From the NCBI GenBank assembly GCA_003229095.1, contig QIHS01000091.1:1-25847 (forward strand): a DNA stretch of 25,847 nucleotides, read 5' to 3'. Below the pieces are notes generated by a model. That model saw only the letters and a program-made list of their open reading frames with translations, searched no databases and was not told where the DNA came from. This stretch comes from Woeseia sp. GTDB lineage: Bacteria; Pseudomonadota; Gammaproteobacteria; Steroidobacterales; Woeseiaceae. Every line of letters begins with the position of its first letter. Position 1 is the first letter of the stretch. Positions 8,044 to 15,766 of the stretch are shown piece after piece. The translations under genes were made by a program, and so were the position numbers.

Positions 8044-8655
8044 TTACTGATGTCGTTCTGCCAAACGGTGTGCGACATCGGACATGCTCAGGCCCTGATG
8101 CTTTAGCAGAACCAGTACGTGGAACATCAGATCAGCGACTTCGTCGATAATTTCTTCGCGGTTTTCCGACATTGCGGCGAGTGCGACTTCGACACCTTCC
8201 TCGCCGACTTTTTGTGCGATTTTCTTTGTGCCTTCGCGCATCAGTCTTGCGGTGTAACTGCCGGTCGGCTGATCCGATTGCCGCTCGCCAATAATGGACT
8301 CGAGCTGGCCGATAAAGCCGAATCCTTGTTGTTCCTCTTCCTGGTCGAAACAGCTGTATTTCCCGAGATGACAGGTCGGTCCGCTCGGCGTCGCTGTCAC
8401 CAGCAGTGAGTCATTGTCACAATCGATTTCCAAACTGTGTAGTTTTAACCTGTTGCCGGATGTTTCACCTTTCGTCCACAGGCACTGTCGTGATCGACTG
8501 AAGAAAGTGACCCAGTCACTTTCTTGGGTTGCAGCAAGCGCGTCGGCGTTCATGTAACCAAGCATCAGGACACGCCCGGTAACGGCATGTTGGACGATGG
8601 CGGGCACAAGACCATCGCCTTTCGCCCAGTCAATGTCTTGCTGAAGTCGTTTCAC
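8044..8655 (-). CDS. hisI: Bifunctional phosphoribosyl-AMP cyclohydrolase / phosphoribosyl-ATP pyrophosphatase
   Basis: 203-residue HisIE fusion catalysing steps 2 and 3 of histidine biosynthesis. The N-terminal HisI domain (about 1-110) shows GRVLMLGYMNADAL, the metal-binding DCDNDS triad and GPTCHLGKYSCF with its zinc-binding Cys and His residues. The C-terminal HisE domain (about 113-203) has REGTKKIAQKVGEEGVEVALAA and EEIIDEVADLMFHVLVLL, the all-alpha NTP-pyrophosphohydrolase motif with clustered Glu residues. Length equals the enterobacterial fused enzyme. Its ATG overlaps the hisF stop (ATGA). It is the last gene of the operon and is followed by the convergent terminator-like element. 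Confidence 0.96.
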   Translation of the reverse strand: MKRLQQDIDWAKGDGLVPAIVQHAVTGRVLMLGYMNADALAATQESDWVTFFSRSRQCLWTKGETSGNRLKLHSLEIDCDNDSLLVTATPSGPTCHLGKYSCFDQEEEQQGFGFIGQLESIIGERQSDQPTGSYTARLMREGTKKIAQKVGEEGVEVALAAMSENREEIIDEVADLMFHVLVLLKHQGLSMSDVAHRLAERHQ

Positions 8656-9419
8656 AAGCGGACCTCGATGTTGGCGGATTGCAGGAATTGCTTTAGTTCC
8701 GGAATGGCGATTTCGCCGCTATGAAAAACGCTGGCGGCGAGTGCCGCCGAGACGTTTGTTGTCGTAAAGACATCTACGAAGTCCTGTAGTTTACCGGCAC
8801 CACCGGACGCGACCAGCGGCACCGTGCACTGCGCTTGCACAGTGAGAAGCTGGTCTGTGTCGTAACCGTCCCGTACACCGTCGGAATTCATGCAATTGAG
8901 CACGATTTCGCCAGCGCCACGTTCCTGCACTTCTTTAATCCAGGCGCAGGTGCTTCGCCTCGTGTTTACAGTCTTTTTTTCATCGCCCGTATACTGGCAG
9001 ACCTGCCACGCTTCGCCATTGCGCAGGCTGTCGATACCGAGCACAACACACTGCGATCCGAATCGTCGCGCAAGTTCTGAAATCAACGACGGATTTTCCA
9101 GTGCTGGCGAATTGATGGAAATCTTGTCTGCGCCCAGACGCAATATATCCTCAGCGGTGTCGACAGTTCGAATACCGCCAGCGACACAAAACGGGATATC
9201 GAGCAGAGCTGCGACTTCGGTGATCCAGCGGCGATCCACTGTACGATCATCCGGGCTTGCGGATATGTCGTAGAACACAAGTTCGTCTGCGCCAGCCGCA
9301 CAATATCTTGCGGCTAGCTCAAGTACGTCACCGACTACCCGGTGATTGCGAAACTGTACGCCTTTGACGACGCTGCCGTCACGTACATCCAGGCAGGGAA
9401 TTATGCGGCGGGCAGGAAT
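8652..9419 (-). CDS. hisF: Imidazole glycerol phosphate synthase cyclase subunit, apparent ATT start
   Basis: The 255-residue (beta/alpha)8 barrel cyclase pairs with HisH to make IGP and AICAR from PRFAR. RRIIPCLDVRDGSVVKGVQFRNH at the N-terminus carries the catalytic Asp. FCVAGGIRT, ADKISINSPAL, ASGGAGKLQDF and ALAASVFHSGE are further family motifs. The only canonical in-frame start is a GTG at 9278. It would remove about 47 residues, including the catalytic Asp, and is not credible. Upstream of the conserved N-terminus the frame holds no ATG, GTG or TTG back to a TGA at 9488. ATT at 9419 aligns exactly with the usual family methionine (MLAKRII becomes M/I-PARRII). AGGAGGT lies 6 nt upstream. 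The start overlaps the hisA 3' end by 19 nt. Confidence 0.9.
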   Translation of the reverse strand: MPARRIIPCLDVRDGSVVKGVQFRNHRVVGDVLELAARYCAAGADELVFYDISASPDDRTVDRRWITEVAALLDIPFCVAGGIRTVDTAEDILRLGADKISINSPALENPSLISELARRFGSQCVVLGIDSLRNGEAWQVCQYTGDEKKTVNTRRSTCAWIKEVQERGAGEIVLNCMNSDGVRDGYDTDQLLTVQAQCTVPLVASGGAGKLQDFVDVFTTTNVSAALAASVFHSGEIAIPELKQFLQSANIEVRL

Positions 9420-10141
9420 GTCGATACCTCCTGTTTGGTGATTCTCCCGTCGAGCAGGGCACGTCCGCTGATCGCGGCCTGTACGTCAATATTGCGTAGC
9501 GCATGCAGGTCGTCGATATTCCGAACGCCACCCGATGCCTGCAGGTAAAGTTGCGGATAACGTTCACGCAGTTCGGCGTACAAAGCGAGATTCGGTCCAC
9601 TCAACGCGCCGTCACGACTGATGTCAGTGCACAGCACATATTTTAAATCCGAATCTGCATATTCATCGATGCATTGCCACAGCGTCTTGTCTTCAGTTCG
9701 AGTCCAGCCATGGGTTGCGAGGAATGGCACGCCGTCGGCGTCGATATTCACATCCAGCGCCAGCACAATTTTCTCAGATCCGTACGTATTCAGCCATTTG
9801 CGCACTTGATTCGGTTCATTGATCGCGAGGCTGCCAACAACGACACGGTCGAGACCGGTTTCAAGCCAGGATTGAATCTGGGTTTGCGTGCGTATACCGC
9901 CGCCAAGTTGCACTGCAAATTTACTCGATGCAACGATTTCACGAACAATTGACAGGTTGAGTTGCTGACCGGTTCGGGCACCATCGAGGTCGACAATGTG
10001 CAAGTTCCTGAAGCCGATCGATTCGTAGGTCCGCGCAAGCGATGCTGGTTCATTGCCGTAATCCGTTTGCCGGTTAAAATCGCCCTGTAACAGTCGTACG
10101 CACCGTCCCTGCCGGAGGTCGATAGCGGGAATAATGTTCAT
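9401..10141 (-). CDS. hisA: Phosphoribosylformimino-AICAR-phosphate (ProFAR) isomerase
   Basis: 246-residue (beta/alpha)8 barrel performing the Amadori rearrangement of ProFAR to PRFAR, step 4 of histidine synthesis. MNIIPAIDLRQGRCVRLLQGDF contains the first catalytic Asp (D8). LHIVDLDGA, VQLGGGIRT and VLALDVNID (second Asp near 129) follow. LCTDISRDGALSGPN and QASGGVRNIDDL form the second phosphate-binding half. Length is normal. The ATG overlaps the hisH stop, and its 3' end contains the hisF ribosome-binding site and start. Confidence 0.96.
   Translation of the reverse strand: MNIIPAIDLRQGRCVRLLQGDFNRQTDYGNEPASLARTYESIGFRNLHIVDLDGARTGQQLNLSIVREIVASSKFAVQLGGGIRTQTQIQSWLETGLDRVVVGSLAINEPNQVRKWLNTYGSEKIVLALDVNIDADGVPFLATHGWTRTEDKTLWQCIDEYADSDLKYVLCTDISRDGALSGPNLALYAELRERYPQLYLQASGGVRNIDDLHALRNIDVQAAISGRALLDGRITKQEVSTFLPAA
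9417..9432 (-). promoter_or_regulatory. Strong Shine-Dalgarno plus ATT initiator of hisF
   Basis: On the minus strand AGGAGGT (9432-9426) is followed by six bases and then ATT (9419-9417). This is a near-perfect anti-16S match at ideal spacing in front of a non-canonical start codon, inside the last codons of hisA. It is the strongest ribosome-binding site noticed in the his operon, as expected if it compensates for a weak initiator. Confidence 0.6.
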
Positions 10142-10743
10142 GATGCAAGCTTAACGAAATTGCCAAGAAGTTTTGCGCCGGCCGCTGCTGATCGCTCCGG
10201 ATGAAATTGTGTGGCATAGAAATTGTCCTGTGCAAGGACAGCGGTAAACGGTTCAGTGTGGTTGGCCGTTCCGATAGTGTAGCTGCCGGATGGCAATGCG
10301 AAACTGTGAACAAAGTAGAAATAACTGCCGTCATCAATGCCTTCAAACAGGGCGTGCGGCGCGGTTTGGCGAACGCGGCACCAACCGGTATTCGGTACAG
10401 GTAATCGTGGCTCGGCACGCATTCTTTTCGCAACGGCCGGGATGATGCCGAGGCAGTCGGCCTGATTTTCTTCCGATGATTCGGCGAGCAGTTGCATGCC
10501 CAGGCAAATTCCGAGTACTGGTTGGCGAAGTTTTGTGATGACTGGCGTCAAACCGTTGTCAGCAAGCTTATTCATGGTGTCCGCTGCGGCGCCGACACCT
10601 GGCAGGATAATGTGACTTGCATTTTCAATTGTGCGCGCATTGCGAGTCAGGACATTGTCGATTCTCAGGCGATCGAGCGCGTTGGTGAGTGAGGCAATAT
10701 TGGCGCCACCACAATCGATTATTGCAACAGATGATTTTGGCAT
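10138..10743 (-). CDS. hisH: Imidazole glycerol phosphate synthase glutaminase subunit
   Basis: 201-residue class I glutamine amidotransferase that supplies ammonia to HisF. VAIIDCGGANIASLTNAL forms the N-terminal strand. HIILPGVGAAADTM is the oxyanion-region motif. PVLGICLGMQLLAESSEE carries the nucleophilic cysteine. ATQFHPERSAAAG carries the His and Glu of the catalytic triad. Length equals typical HisH (196-202). It begins 1 nt after the hisB stop and overlaps hisA by 4 nt, so translation is coupled through this stretch. Confidence 0.96.
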   Translation of the reverse strand: MPKSSVAIIDCGGANIASLTNALDRLRIDNVLTRNARTIENASHIILPGVGAAADTMNKLADNGLTPVITKLRQPVLGICLGMQLLAESSEENQADCLGIIPAVAKRMRAEPRLPVPNTGWCRVRQTAPHALFEGIDDGSYFYFVHSFALPSGSYTIGTANHTEPFTAVLAQDNFYATQFHPERSAAAGAKLLGNFVKLAS

Positions 10744-10744
10744 G

Positions 10745-11815
10745 TTAGTTCAAAACTCCCTTGGTTGAGGGAAGCTCGTCACTCTCTCGATGAATGGCTT
10801 GCCTAAGCGTTCGGCCGAGTGCTTTGAAGCACGCTTCAACCATGTGATGTGTGTTGCTGCCAGTGACACGGACATGCAGGGTGGCCGCCAGCGAATCAAC
10901 AAAGGACTGAAAAAAATGCGGCACAAGTTCTGTCGGCATCTGTCCGACACGTTCGCATGGAAATACACCATCGAATACAAGATATGGTCGCCCCGATAGG
11001 TCCAGCGTGACCCGAGCGTCGCTTTCGTCCATCGGCAATTGAAACCCGAACCGTGCAATGCCGCGTTTGTCGCCAAGTGCATCTCGAAGCGCAGCGCCCA
11101 AAGTCAGAGCGACGTCTTCGACCGTGTGATGTTCATCTACCTGCAAGTCGCCTGAACAACGGACATCGAGGCTGAAACCACCGTGTTTGGCAATCTGTTC
11201 GAGCATGTGATCGTAAAAACCAATGCCGGTGTCGATCTTCAGCGGTGTTGCCGCATCCAGATTCACGCGCACCTCGACATTCGTTTCTCGCGTATTTCTG
11301 CTCGCCTGACCAGTTCGATTGCCAGGCGTCAACGCGATTCGAATGTCGTCCCATGAGAGCGCGGATTCCCCGCTTCCAATTAGCATACCTGTGATGCCGA
11401 GTTTCTCCGCCAGCAGCAAATCTGTATCACGGTCGCCGATGACGGCACTGGCCGATGTATCGAGCTCATTGTTGACGAGATAACGGGTAAGAAGACCGGT
11501 TCTCGGCTTGCGACAATCGCAATTGTCAGCCGGCAGATGCGGGCAAATGAAGACCTCGTCGAATTCAATGCCTTGTGATTGAAACAGGGCCAATACATGC
11601 GCCTGGCAATCGTCAAAATCGGACTGTGGAAATGAATCTGTGCCCAGTCCGTCCTGATTGCTCACCATGACCAGGCGATAGTTCATGTCTCGCAGGTTTT
11701 GCAAAGCAGCAATGACGCCCGGCATTAACCGGACCTTATGTATCTCGTCGACTTGCTTATCGGCAGGTTCCTCAATAAGCGTCCCGTCGCGATCGATGAA
11801 TAAAACCTTGATCAT
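10745..11815 (-). CDS. hisB: Bifunctional histidinol-phosphatase / imidazoleglycerol-phosphate dehydratase
   Basis: 356-residue two-domain enzyme for steps 6 and 8. The N-terminal HAD domain (about 1-165) has VLFIDRDGTLIEEP with the DxD nucleophile and MVSNQDGLGTDSFP. CPHLPADNCDCRKP is its zinc-binding loop. The C-terminal IGPD domain (about 168-356) has GIGFYDHMLEQIAKHGGF, the metal-binding DEHHTVEDVALTLG and SNTHHMVEACFKALGRTL. A GTG at 11839 extends the frame by 8 residues into hisC. I prefer the ATG at 11815 because MIKVLFIDRDGTLI is the normal N-terminus and gives the length of the enterobacterial protein. The start lies 1 nt after the hisC stop. The fusion is typical of gammaproteobacteria. 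Confidence 0.95.
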   Translation of the reverse strand: MIKVLFIDRDGTLIEEPADKQVDEIHKVRLMPGVIAALQNLRDMNYRLVMVSNQDGLGTDSFPQSDFDDCQAHVLALFQSQGIEFDEVFICPHLPADNCDCRKPRTGLLTRYLVNNELDTSASAVIGDRDTDLLLAEKLGITGMLIGSGESALSWDDIRIALTPGNRTGQASRNTRETNVEVRVNLDAATPLKIDTGIGFYDHMLEQIAKHGGFSLDVRCSGDLQVDEHHTVEDVALTLGAALRDALGDKRGIARFGFQLPMDESDARVTLDLSGRPYLVFDGVFPCERVGQMPTELVPHFFQSFVDSLAATLHVRVTGSNTHHMVEACFKALGRTLRQAIHRESDELPSTKGVLN

Positions 11816-11816
11816 G

Positions 11817-12875
11817 CTAGTCGAGGCTCCGTATGGCACTGATCAGGCGATCATTGTCGGCTTTGAGAGAGACGGTAATTCTGGCGCAGTTTTGCATTGA
11901 TATGTCATCACCATAGATTCGAATCGCAATGCCTGCGTTACCGAGGCAGACGCTGACGGTGTCGATACAGCGAAAGCGAACCAACAGGAAATTGGCCTGG
12001 CTGGGCCAAACGCAACTCACCGCATCGCAGGCAATGAGTTCGAGCCGCAGGCGTTCGCGTTCGTTAATGGTCGTACGGACAGCCCGCGTCGAAAGCGCAA
12101 GCTGCTCGTCAGACAGTGCCAATTCGGCGCTGTCGATGACCAGGGAGGAGAGTGCATACGGCGCCAGTATACCGTCGAGAAGCGGGATCAGTTCTGCAGA
12201 CGCGATGACCGCTCCGCAACGAGCGCCGGCAAGGGCTCGTGCTTTGGACAGCGTGCGCAGGATAACCAGGTTGTCATACCTGGAAATGAGCGAGGCCATC
12301 GATTCAGAATCGGAAAATTCAATATATGCCTCATCGAGAACGACGATGGAGCGGTTGGCACGTGCCTGAAGAATTTCCAGGATCGATTTTCCTGGTACGA
12401 CATTGCCGAGGGGATTGTTGGGCGAGCATAAGAAGATCAACTTGGTATTGTCTTCACAGGCAGCAAGCAGAGTATCTGTGTCGATTGCAAAACGGGTTTC
12501 CTCGCGCAGCGGAACTTCTATGATCCGCGCGCCTTGAATGGAAGCGTAGAGCCGATACATATCGAATACCGGTGGGGTCAGAAGAACGCTGTCGCGACCG
12601 GCGCAACAGAACGTCCGAATCATCAGGTCGATGCCTTCGCTGCTGCCACGCGTCACCAGGATATTATTGGCCTCGACACCGTAGTGGTCGGCCATGCGCT
12701 TCACCAGCGACGAAGGTCGACGTGCCGGATATCGATTGAGCCCTTGTGCGGTGTCTGTGCCGGTCGCCAAAGGTGATTCATTCGCATTGAGCTTGATAGC
12801 GAATTCGCACGCGCTTGCGCTTTGATAGGGACGCAAGAAGCGAACTTCCGGTCTGGCCAGGGCCGCAATCGTCAT
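11817..12875 (-). CDS. hisC: Histidinol-phosphate aminotransferase
   Basis: 352-residue fold-type I PLP enzyme converting imidazole acetol phosphate and glutamate to histidinol phosphate, step 7. IKLNANESPLATG and LNRYPARRPSSLVKRMADHYGV are the usual N-terminal blocks. VTRGSSEGIDLMIRTF binds the cofactor phosphate. FLCSPNNPLGN, VVLDEAYIEFS and RTLSKARALAGAR (PLP lysine) follow. The C-terminus includes SQANFLLVRF and CARITVSL. Length is in the family range. The ATG overlaps the hisD stop by 4 nt. Confidence 0.95.
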   Translation of the reverse strand: MTIAALARPEVRFLRPYQSASACEFAIKLNANESPLATGTDTAQGLNRYPARRPSSLVKRMADHYGVEANNILVTRGSSEGIDLMIRTFCCAGRDSVLLTPPVFDMYRLYASIQGARIIEVPLREETRFAIDTDTLLAACEDNTKLIFLCSPNNPLGNVVPGKSILEILQARANRSIVVLDEAYIEFSDSESMASLISRYDNLVILRTLSKARALAGARCGAVIASAELIPLLDGILAPYALSSLVIDSAELALSDEQLALSTRAVRTTINERERLRLELIACDAVSCVWPSQANFLLVRFRCIDTVSVCLGNAGIAIRIYGDDISMQNCARITVSLKADNDRLISAIRSLD

Positions 12876-14194
12876 CGGGCTGACCTCTGCTCATCCAGGC
12901 TTGCGATTCTCAACTGAACGGCCCGTGCATGTGCATCGAGGCCTTCCAGGCCGGCGAGTTCCACCACCGTCGGCGCTAAAGAAACCAAACCCTCTTCTGT
13001 CAGCTCCTGAATAGTTAGCCAGCGCATGAACTGCTCAACGCCAAGGCCACTGTAACTCCTCGCGTGCCCATAGGTCGGCAAGACATGATTCGTGCCGCTG
13101 CAATAGTCGCCAACAGATTCCGGCGTCCACCTGCCAAGAAACACAGATCCGGCATTGCGAACCTGGTCAAGAACATCGCGCGGATTCGCGATTTGCAAGA
13201 TCAGGTGTTCGGGTGCGTAACGGCTACTGATAAGCAACGCGGTTTCGATGTCATCTGCGAGGATCACTCTGCTGCCGGACAAGGCCACGCGAGCAATGTC
13301 TTTTCGTGTAAGACAGGGCAATTGACGGTCTACTTCAACGATGGTTTCGTCGGCAATGCGCCGACTGGTCGTAATCAGCATAACCTGCGAGTCTTCGCCG
13401 TGTTCCGCTTGAGATAACAGGTCTGCGGCGACAAAAACCGGATTGGCAGAGTCATCTGCGACGATCAGCACTTCGGATGGTCCGGCCGGCATGTCGATCG
13501 ATGCGCCATTCGGGTCGCCCGCCACAATGCTTTTCGCTGCAGTGACCCACGCGTTGCCGGGGCCAAATACTCTGACGACTTTAGGTACGGTGGGCGTGCC
13601 ATAGGCCATCGCAGCAATGGCTTGCGCACCGCCGATCTTGAATACATCTGTGACACCGCCGCGCTTCGCGGCAACCAGCGTTGCAGCGTCAACCCGGCCG
13701 TCCGCGCCCGCTGGCGTGCACAAAATTCGCACGGGGCACTTGGCTATTGCTGCGGGTACGCTGAGCATGATTGCAGCGGACGGGAGTGGCGCCGTGCCCG
13801 CCGGCACGTACAAGCCGACCGAATCGAGAGCCTGCCGTCGACGTTCGCAGCGCACACCGGGCACTATCGATATATCGATTTCCGTCGGTATCTGCGATTC
13901 GTGAAACCGCCTGACGTTGCTTATTGCGGCATTTATCGCATTGCTGGCTGCAGGCTCTAAAGCGGATTCTGCCTCTGCGAATTCCTGCTCAGAGGCTTTG
14001 AGGGAATCGAGATTGCAGTTTTCGAATTGGCGTGCGAAATCGAAAAGTGCGGCATCACCTTTCTCTCGAACAGTCGAAATAATTTGTGTTGCCTGCATTT
14101 GTATGGATCGATCGTTCAGGAGCGCCGGGCGATCAAGCAGGGAAGCCTGCTCGCCAGCGGATATCGTAGACCAAATGTTGATTCTTGCAAACAT
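12872..14194 (-). CDS. hisD: Histidinol dehydrogenase
   Basis: 440-residue zinc- and NAD-dependent enzyme making histidine from histidinol in two oxidations, the last pathway steps. Key blocks are GVRCERRRQALDSVGLYVPAGTAPLPS, KIGGAQAIAAMAYGTPTVPKV and FGPGNAWVTAAK. IDMPAGPSEVLIVAD, LLSQAEHGEDSQVML (Gln and His zinc ligands) and SSRYAPEHLILQ (catalytic Glu-His) follow. The frame is open to 14251, but this would overlap hisG by 53 nt. The ATG at 14194, 4 nt after the hisG stop, gives MFARINIWSTIS and a normal length. No strong ribosome-binding site precedes it, so translation is probably coupled to hisG. Confidence 0.95.
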   Translation of the reverse strand: MFARINIWSTISAGEQASLLDRPALLNDRSIQMQATQIISTVREKGDAALFDFARQFENCNLDSLKASEQEFAEAESALEPAASNAINAAISNVRRFHESQIPTEIDISIVPGVRCERRRQALDSVGLYVPAGTAPLPSAAIMLSVPAAIAKCPVRILCTPAGADGRVDAATLVAAKRGGVTDVFKIGGAQAIAAMAYGTPTVPKVVRVFGPGNAWVTAAKSIVAGDPNGASIDMPAGPSEVLIVADDSANPVFVAADLLSQAEHGEDSQVMLITTSRRIADETIVEVDRQLPCLTRKDIARVALSGSRVILADDIETALLISSRYAPEHLILQIANPRDVLDQVRNAGSVFLGRWTPESVGDYCSGTNHVLPTYGHARSYSGLGVEQFMRWLTIQELTEEGLVSLAPTVVELAGLEGLDAHARAVQLRIASLDEQRSAR

Positions 14195-14198
14195 GCTG

Positions 14199-15101
14199 TC
14201 AAGCGAGCATTTTTTCGACAGGCAGCACGAGGAGTGAACTGGCACCGGCACTCTTCAGGTTCTCAAGCGTTTCCCAAAACACGTTTTCACGGCATACGAC
14301 GTGCACCGCGACCTTGTCGCCGTCGCCCTCCAGCGGAATGATCGTGGGTGATTCAGCACCCGGCAGAATCGCGACGATCCTGTCGAGCGCGGATCTGGGC
14401 GCGTGCAGCATGACGTATTTGCTCTCGCGGACCTGTAGTACGCCGTCCAACCTTTGCAAAAGTCGATTGATCCACGTTCGTTTTTCCGCGCAGAGTGATG
14501 CACGAGTTTGGATAACGACCACTTCGCTTTTAAGGATGGTTTGCACTTCCCGTAATTGATTCGCTGCCAGTGTCGACCCGGTCGAAACGAGATCACAGAC
14601 AAAATCGGCGCGCCCCAGACGTGGAGCAATTTCAACTGCTCCGGACAAGTAAACGATTTCGGCATCAATCTCCTGCCGTTTCAAGAAATCGCCCAGCGTT
14701 GCGACATAGCTGGTCGCGATTCTGGCGTTGCGCAGGCTCTCAAGGCCGGAATAGCCGGATTCTTCAGGCACTGCGATCACGAGCCTGCAATGCCCGAAAT
14801 CCAGCGCGCAAACCTGGTCGAAGAGCGCCGCTGAACCGTTCTGTTGCAATTCAAGTTGTTTTTCCTGAACGACATTAAGACCTGCAAACCCCAGATCGCA
14901 CACATCGTCGCTGACAAGTCCGGGAATGTCGTCATCTCGCACCAGGAGCAGGTCGATCGGCATATTTTCGCCGTAACAGAACAGCTGATCCTTGCTTTGG
15001 GTGAATTTCAGGCCACAGCGTGTCAGCAACTCAAGTGAGCGATCGGTCAGGCGGCCTGATTTTTGCAGCGCAATTTTGATGCGCTGCTCGGAAGTGTTCA
15101 T
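14199..15101 (-). CDS. hisG: ATP phosphoribosyltransferase, long form
   Basis: 300-residue first and feedback-controlled enzyme of the pathway, joining ATP and PRPP. RIKIALQKSGRLTDRSLELL, ENMPIDLLLVRDDDIPGLV and CDLGFAGLNVVQEK form the catalytic domain, and CDLVSTGSTLAANQLREV is the PRPP-binding loop. The C-terminal domain (about 225-300: SKYVMLHAPRSALDRIVAILPGAESPTIIPL, ASSLLVLPVEKML) is the histidine-binding regulatory domain of the hexameric long form. Hence no hisZ is needed. The frame is open to 15185 inside the repressor gene. I chose the ATG at 15101, preceded by GAGG at about 9 nt, which gives MNTSEQRIKIALQKSGRL. Confidence 0.95.
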   Translation of the reverse strand: MNTSEQRIKIALQKSGRLTDRSLELLTRCGLKFTQSKDQLFCYGENMPIDLLLVRDDDIPGLVSDDVCDLGFAGLNVVQEKQLELQQNGSAALFDQVCALDFGHCRLVIAVPEESGYSGLESLRNARIATSYVATLGDFLKRQEIDAEIVYLSGAVEIAPRLGRADFVCDLVSTGSTLAANQLREVQTILKSEVVVIQTRASLCAEKRTWINRLLQRLDGVLQVRESKYVMLHAPRSALDRIVAILPGAESPTIIPLEGDGDKVAVHVVCRENVFWETLENLKSAGASSLLVLPVEKMLA

Positions 15102-15111
15102 TGGGAGATCC

Positions 15112-15450
15112 TCAGTGAGAAGTGCGTTTTTTGCGGGAGGCGTGGTGATCGTTGCCACGCTCAATGGCAGTTGCATAACCACCAAACCCGTCGCTTAAGA
15201 ATCGAGCAACCCGCCCAATGGTAGTGACGCTGACGCCAGTCATGTCATGAATGCGGCGATAGGGCAGATCTTGCTGCAAAAGGCCGACAACCTGCCAGCG
15301 ATCTACCAGCGCCTGTAACTCTGCCGGCGTGCACAGATCTTTGAAAAAACTGCGAATTTCGGACATATCCTTAAGTTTTTCGATGGCGCCGAATAGGGCG
15401 TCTTCATTGCGGTTTCGCTGGCGAACGGTCTCTTTTCGGTTCGGTTTCAT
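15112..15450 (-). CDS. TrpR/YerC-family transcriptional repressor, probable histidine regulator
   Basis: 112-residue helix-turn-helix protein. LFGAIEKLKDMSEIRSFFKDLCTPAELQALVDRWQVVGLL matches the helical dimer core of the TrpR superfamily. QQDLPYRRIHDMTGVSVTTIGRVARFLSDGFGGY is the recognition helix-turn-helix seen in the YerC/YecD branch. The C-terminus is basic (SRKKRTSH). It is the promoter-proximal gene of the his operon, 10 nt before hisG. A TrpR-box-like palindrome lies 15 to 32 nt upstream of its ATG. YerC-like proteins encoded with his genes are known or predicted histidine-responsive regulators. From the context I infer that it represses its own operon, probably with histidine or a related ligand. 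No classical ribosome-binding site is visible. Confidence 0.87.
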   Translation of the reverse strand: MKPNRKETVRQRNRNEDALFGAIEKLKDMSEIRSFFKDLCTPAELQALVDRWQVVGLLQQDLPYRRIHDMTGVSVTTIGRVARFLSDGFGGYATAIERGNDHHASRKKRTSH

Positions 15451-15461
15451 AATGGTTGGTC

Positions 15462-15501
15462 GTTGTACTAATGTAACAGTACGCTATTACATTATTACAA
15501 C
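15462..15501. promoter_or_regulatory. Operator-like inverted repeat with TrpR-box-like core upstream of the his operon
   Basis: Arms GTTGTACTAATGTAA (15462-15476) and TTACATTATTACAAC (15487-15501) are inverted copies matching 14 of 15 positions across a 10-nt spacer. Nested at 15465-15482 is an 18-bp imperfect palindrome, GTACTAATGTAACAGTAC. It has the GTACT/AGTAC ends and the length of the E. coli TrpR box and agrees with it at about 13 of 18 positions. It lies 11 nt upstream of the repressor start codon, where promoter and transcript start are expected. It is therefore well placed for autoregulation. Confidence 0.65.
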
Positions 15502-15600
15502 TTACGCAAGCACTATTTGGCTGATTACCTCAGTGAATGCGCCAGTTGACCCGAAATGGCGCACGTAAATCTTGCCGTGTCTGTAGTGACTGGCGGAAAT

Positions 15601-15618
15601 GGCGAAGAATTATTCGCC
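15601..15618. promoter_or_regulatory. Near-perfect 18-bp palindrome upstream of the kinase operon
   Basis: The sequence GGCGAAGAATTATTCGCC is self-complementary at 16 of 18 positions; only positions 7 and 12 differ. There is no adjacent T-tract, so it does not look like a terminator. It lies about 83 nt upstream of the candidate kinase promoter and 150 nt upstream of the his repressor start. A dimeric regulator could bind here, but none is identified. Confidence 0.35.
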
Positions 15619-15700
15619 GGGTAACGGGGAAAAATATCGATGGTCAGATTGAAGGCGTTCCAGTAACTTCTTAGACTGATTCTGACTCGAATTATTGCGC

Positions 15701-15730
15701 TTGACTTCAGCCCGTCGCGCAAACAATGAT
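15701..15730 (+). promoter_or_regulatory. Candidate sigma70-type promoter for the kinase cluster
   Basis: TTGACT (15701-15706, 5/6 to consensus) is followed after 18 nt by AATGAT (15725-15730, 4/6). A start near 15737 would leave a leader of about 30 nt before the TTG start codon at 15767. Assigned by eye; the -10 is only moderate. Confidence 0.35.
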
Positions 15731-15766
15731 TGTCTCTGACATCTTCGTTTCCGGACCTGTGTTTCC

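Larger units (their letters stand above)
15502..15766. other. Divergent intergenic region between his operon and kinase cluster
   Basis: This is the rest of the non-coding stretch between the his repressor and the first kinase; the whole gap is 316 nt including the operator. It contains a near-perfect 18-bp palindrome (15601-15618) and a candidate promoter (15701-15730). No RNA gene, His-rich leader peptide or attenuator hairpin was seen on either strand. Confidence 0.6.

Noticed and set aside
15451..15766. Histidine attenuator/leader peptide
   Set aside because: No short frame with a run of His codons and no terminator/antiterminator hairpins. Control seems to rest on the TrpR-like repressor.
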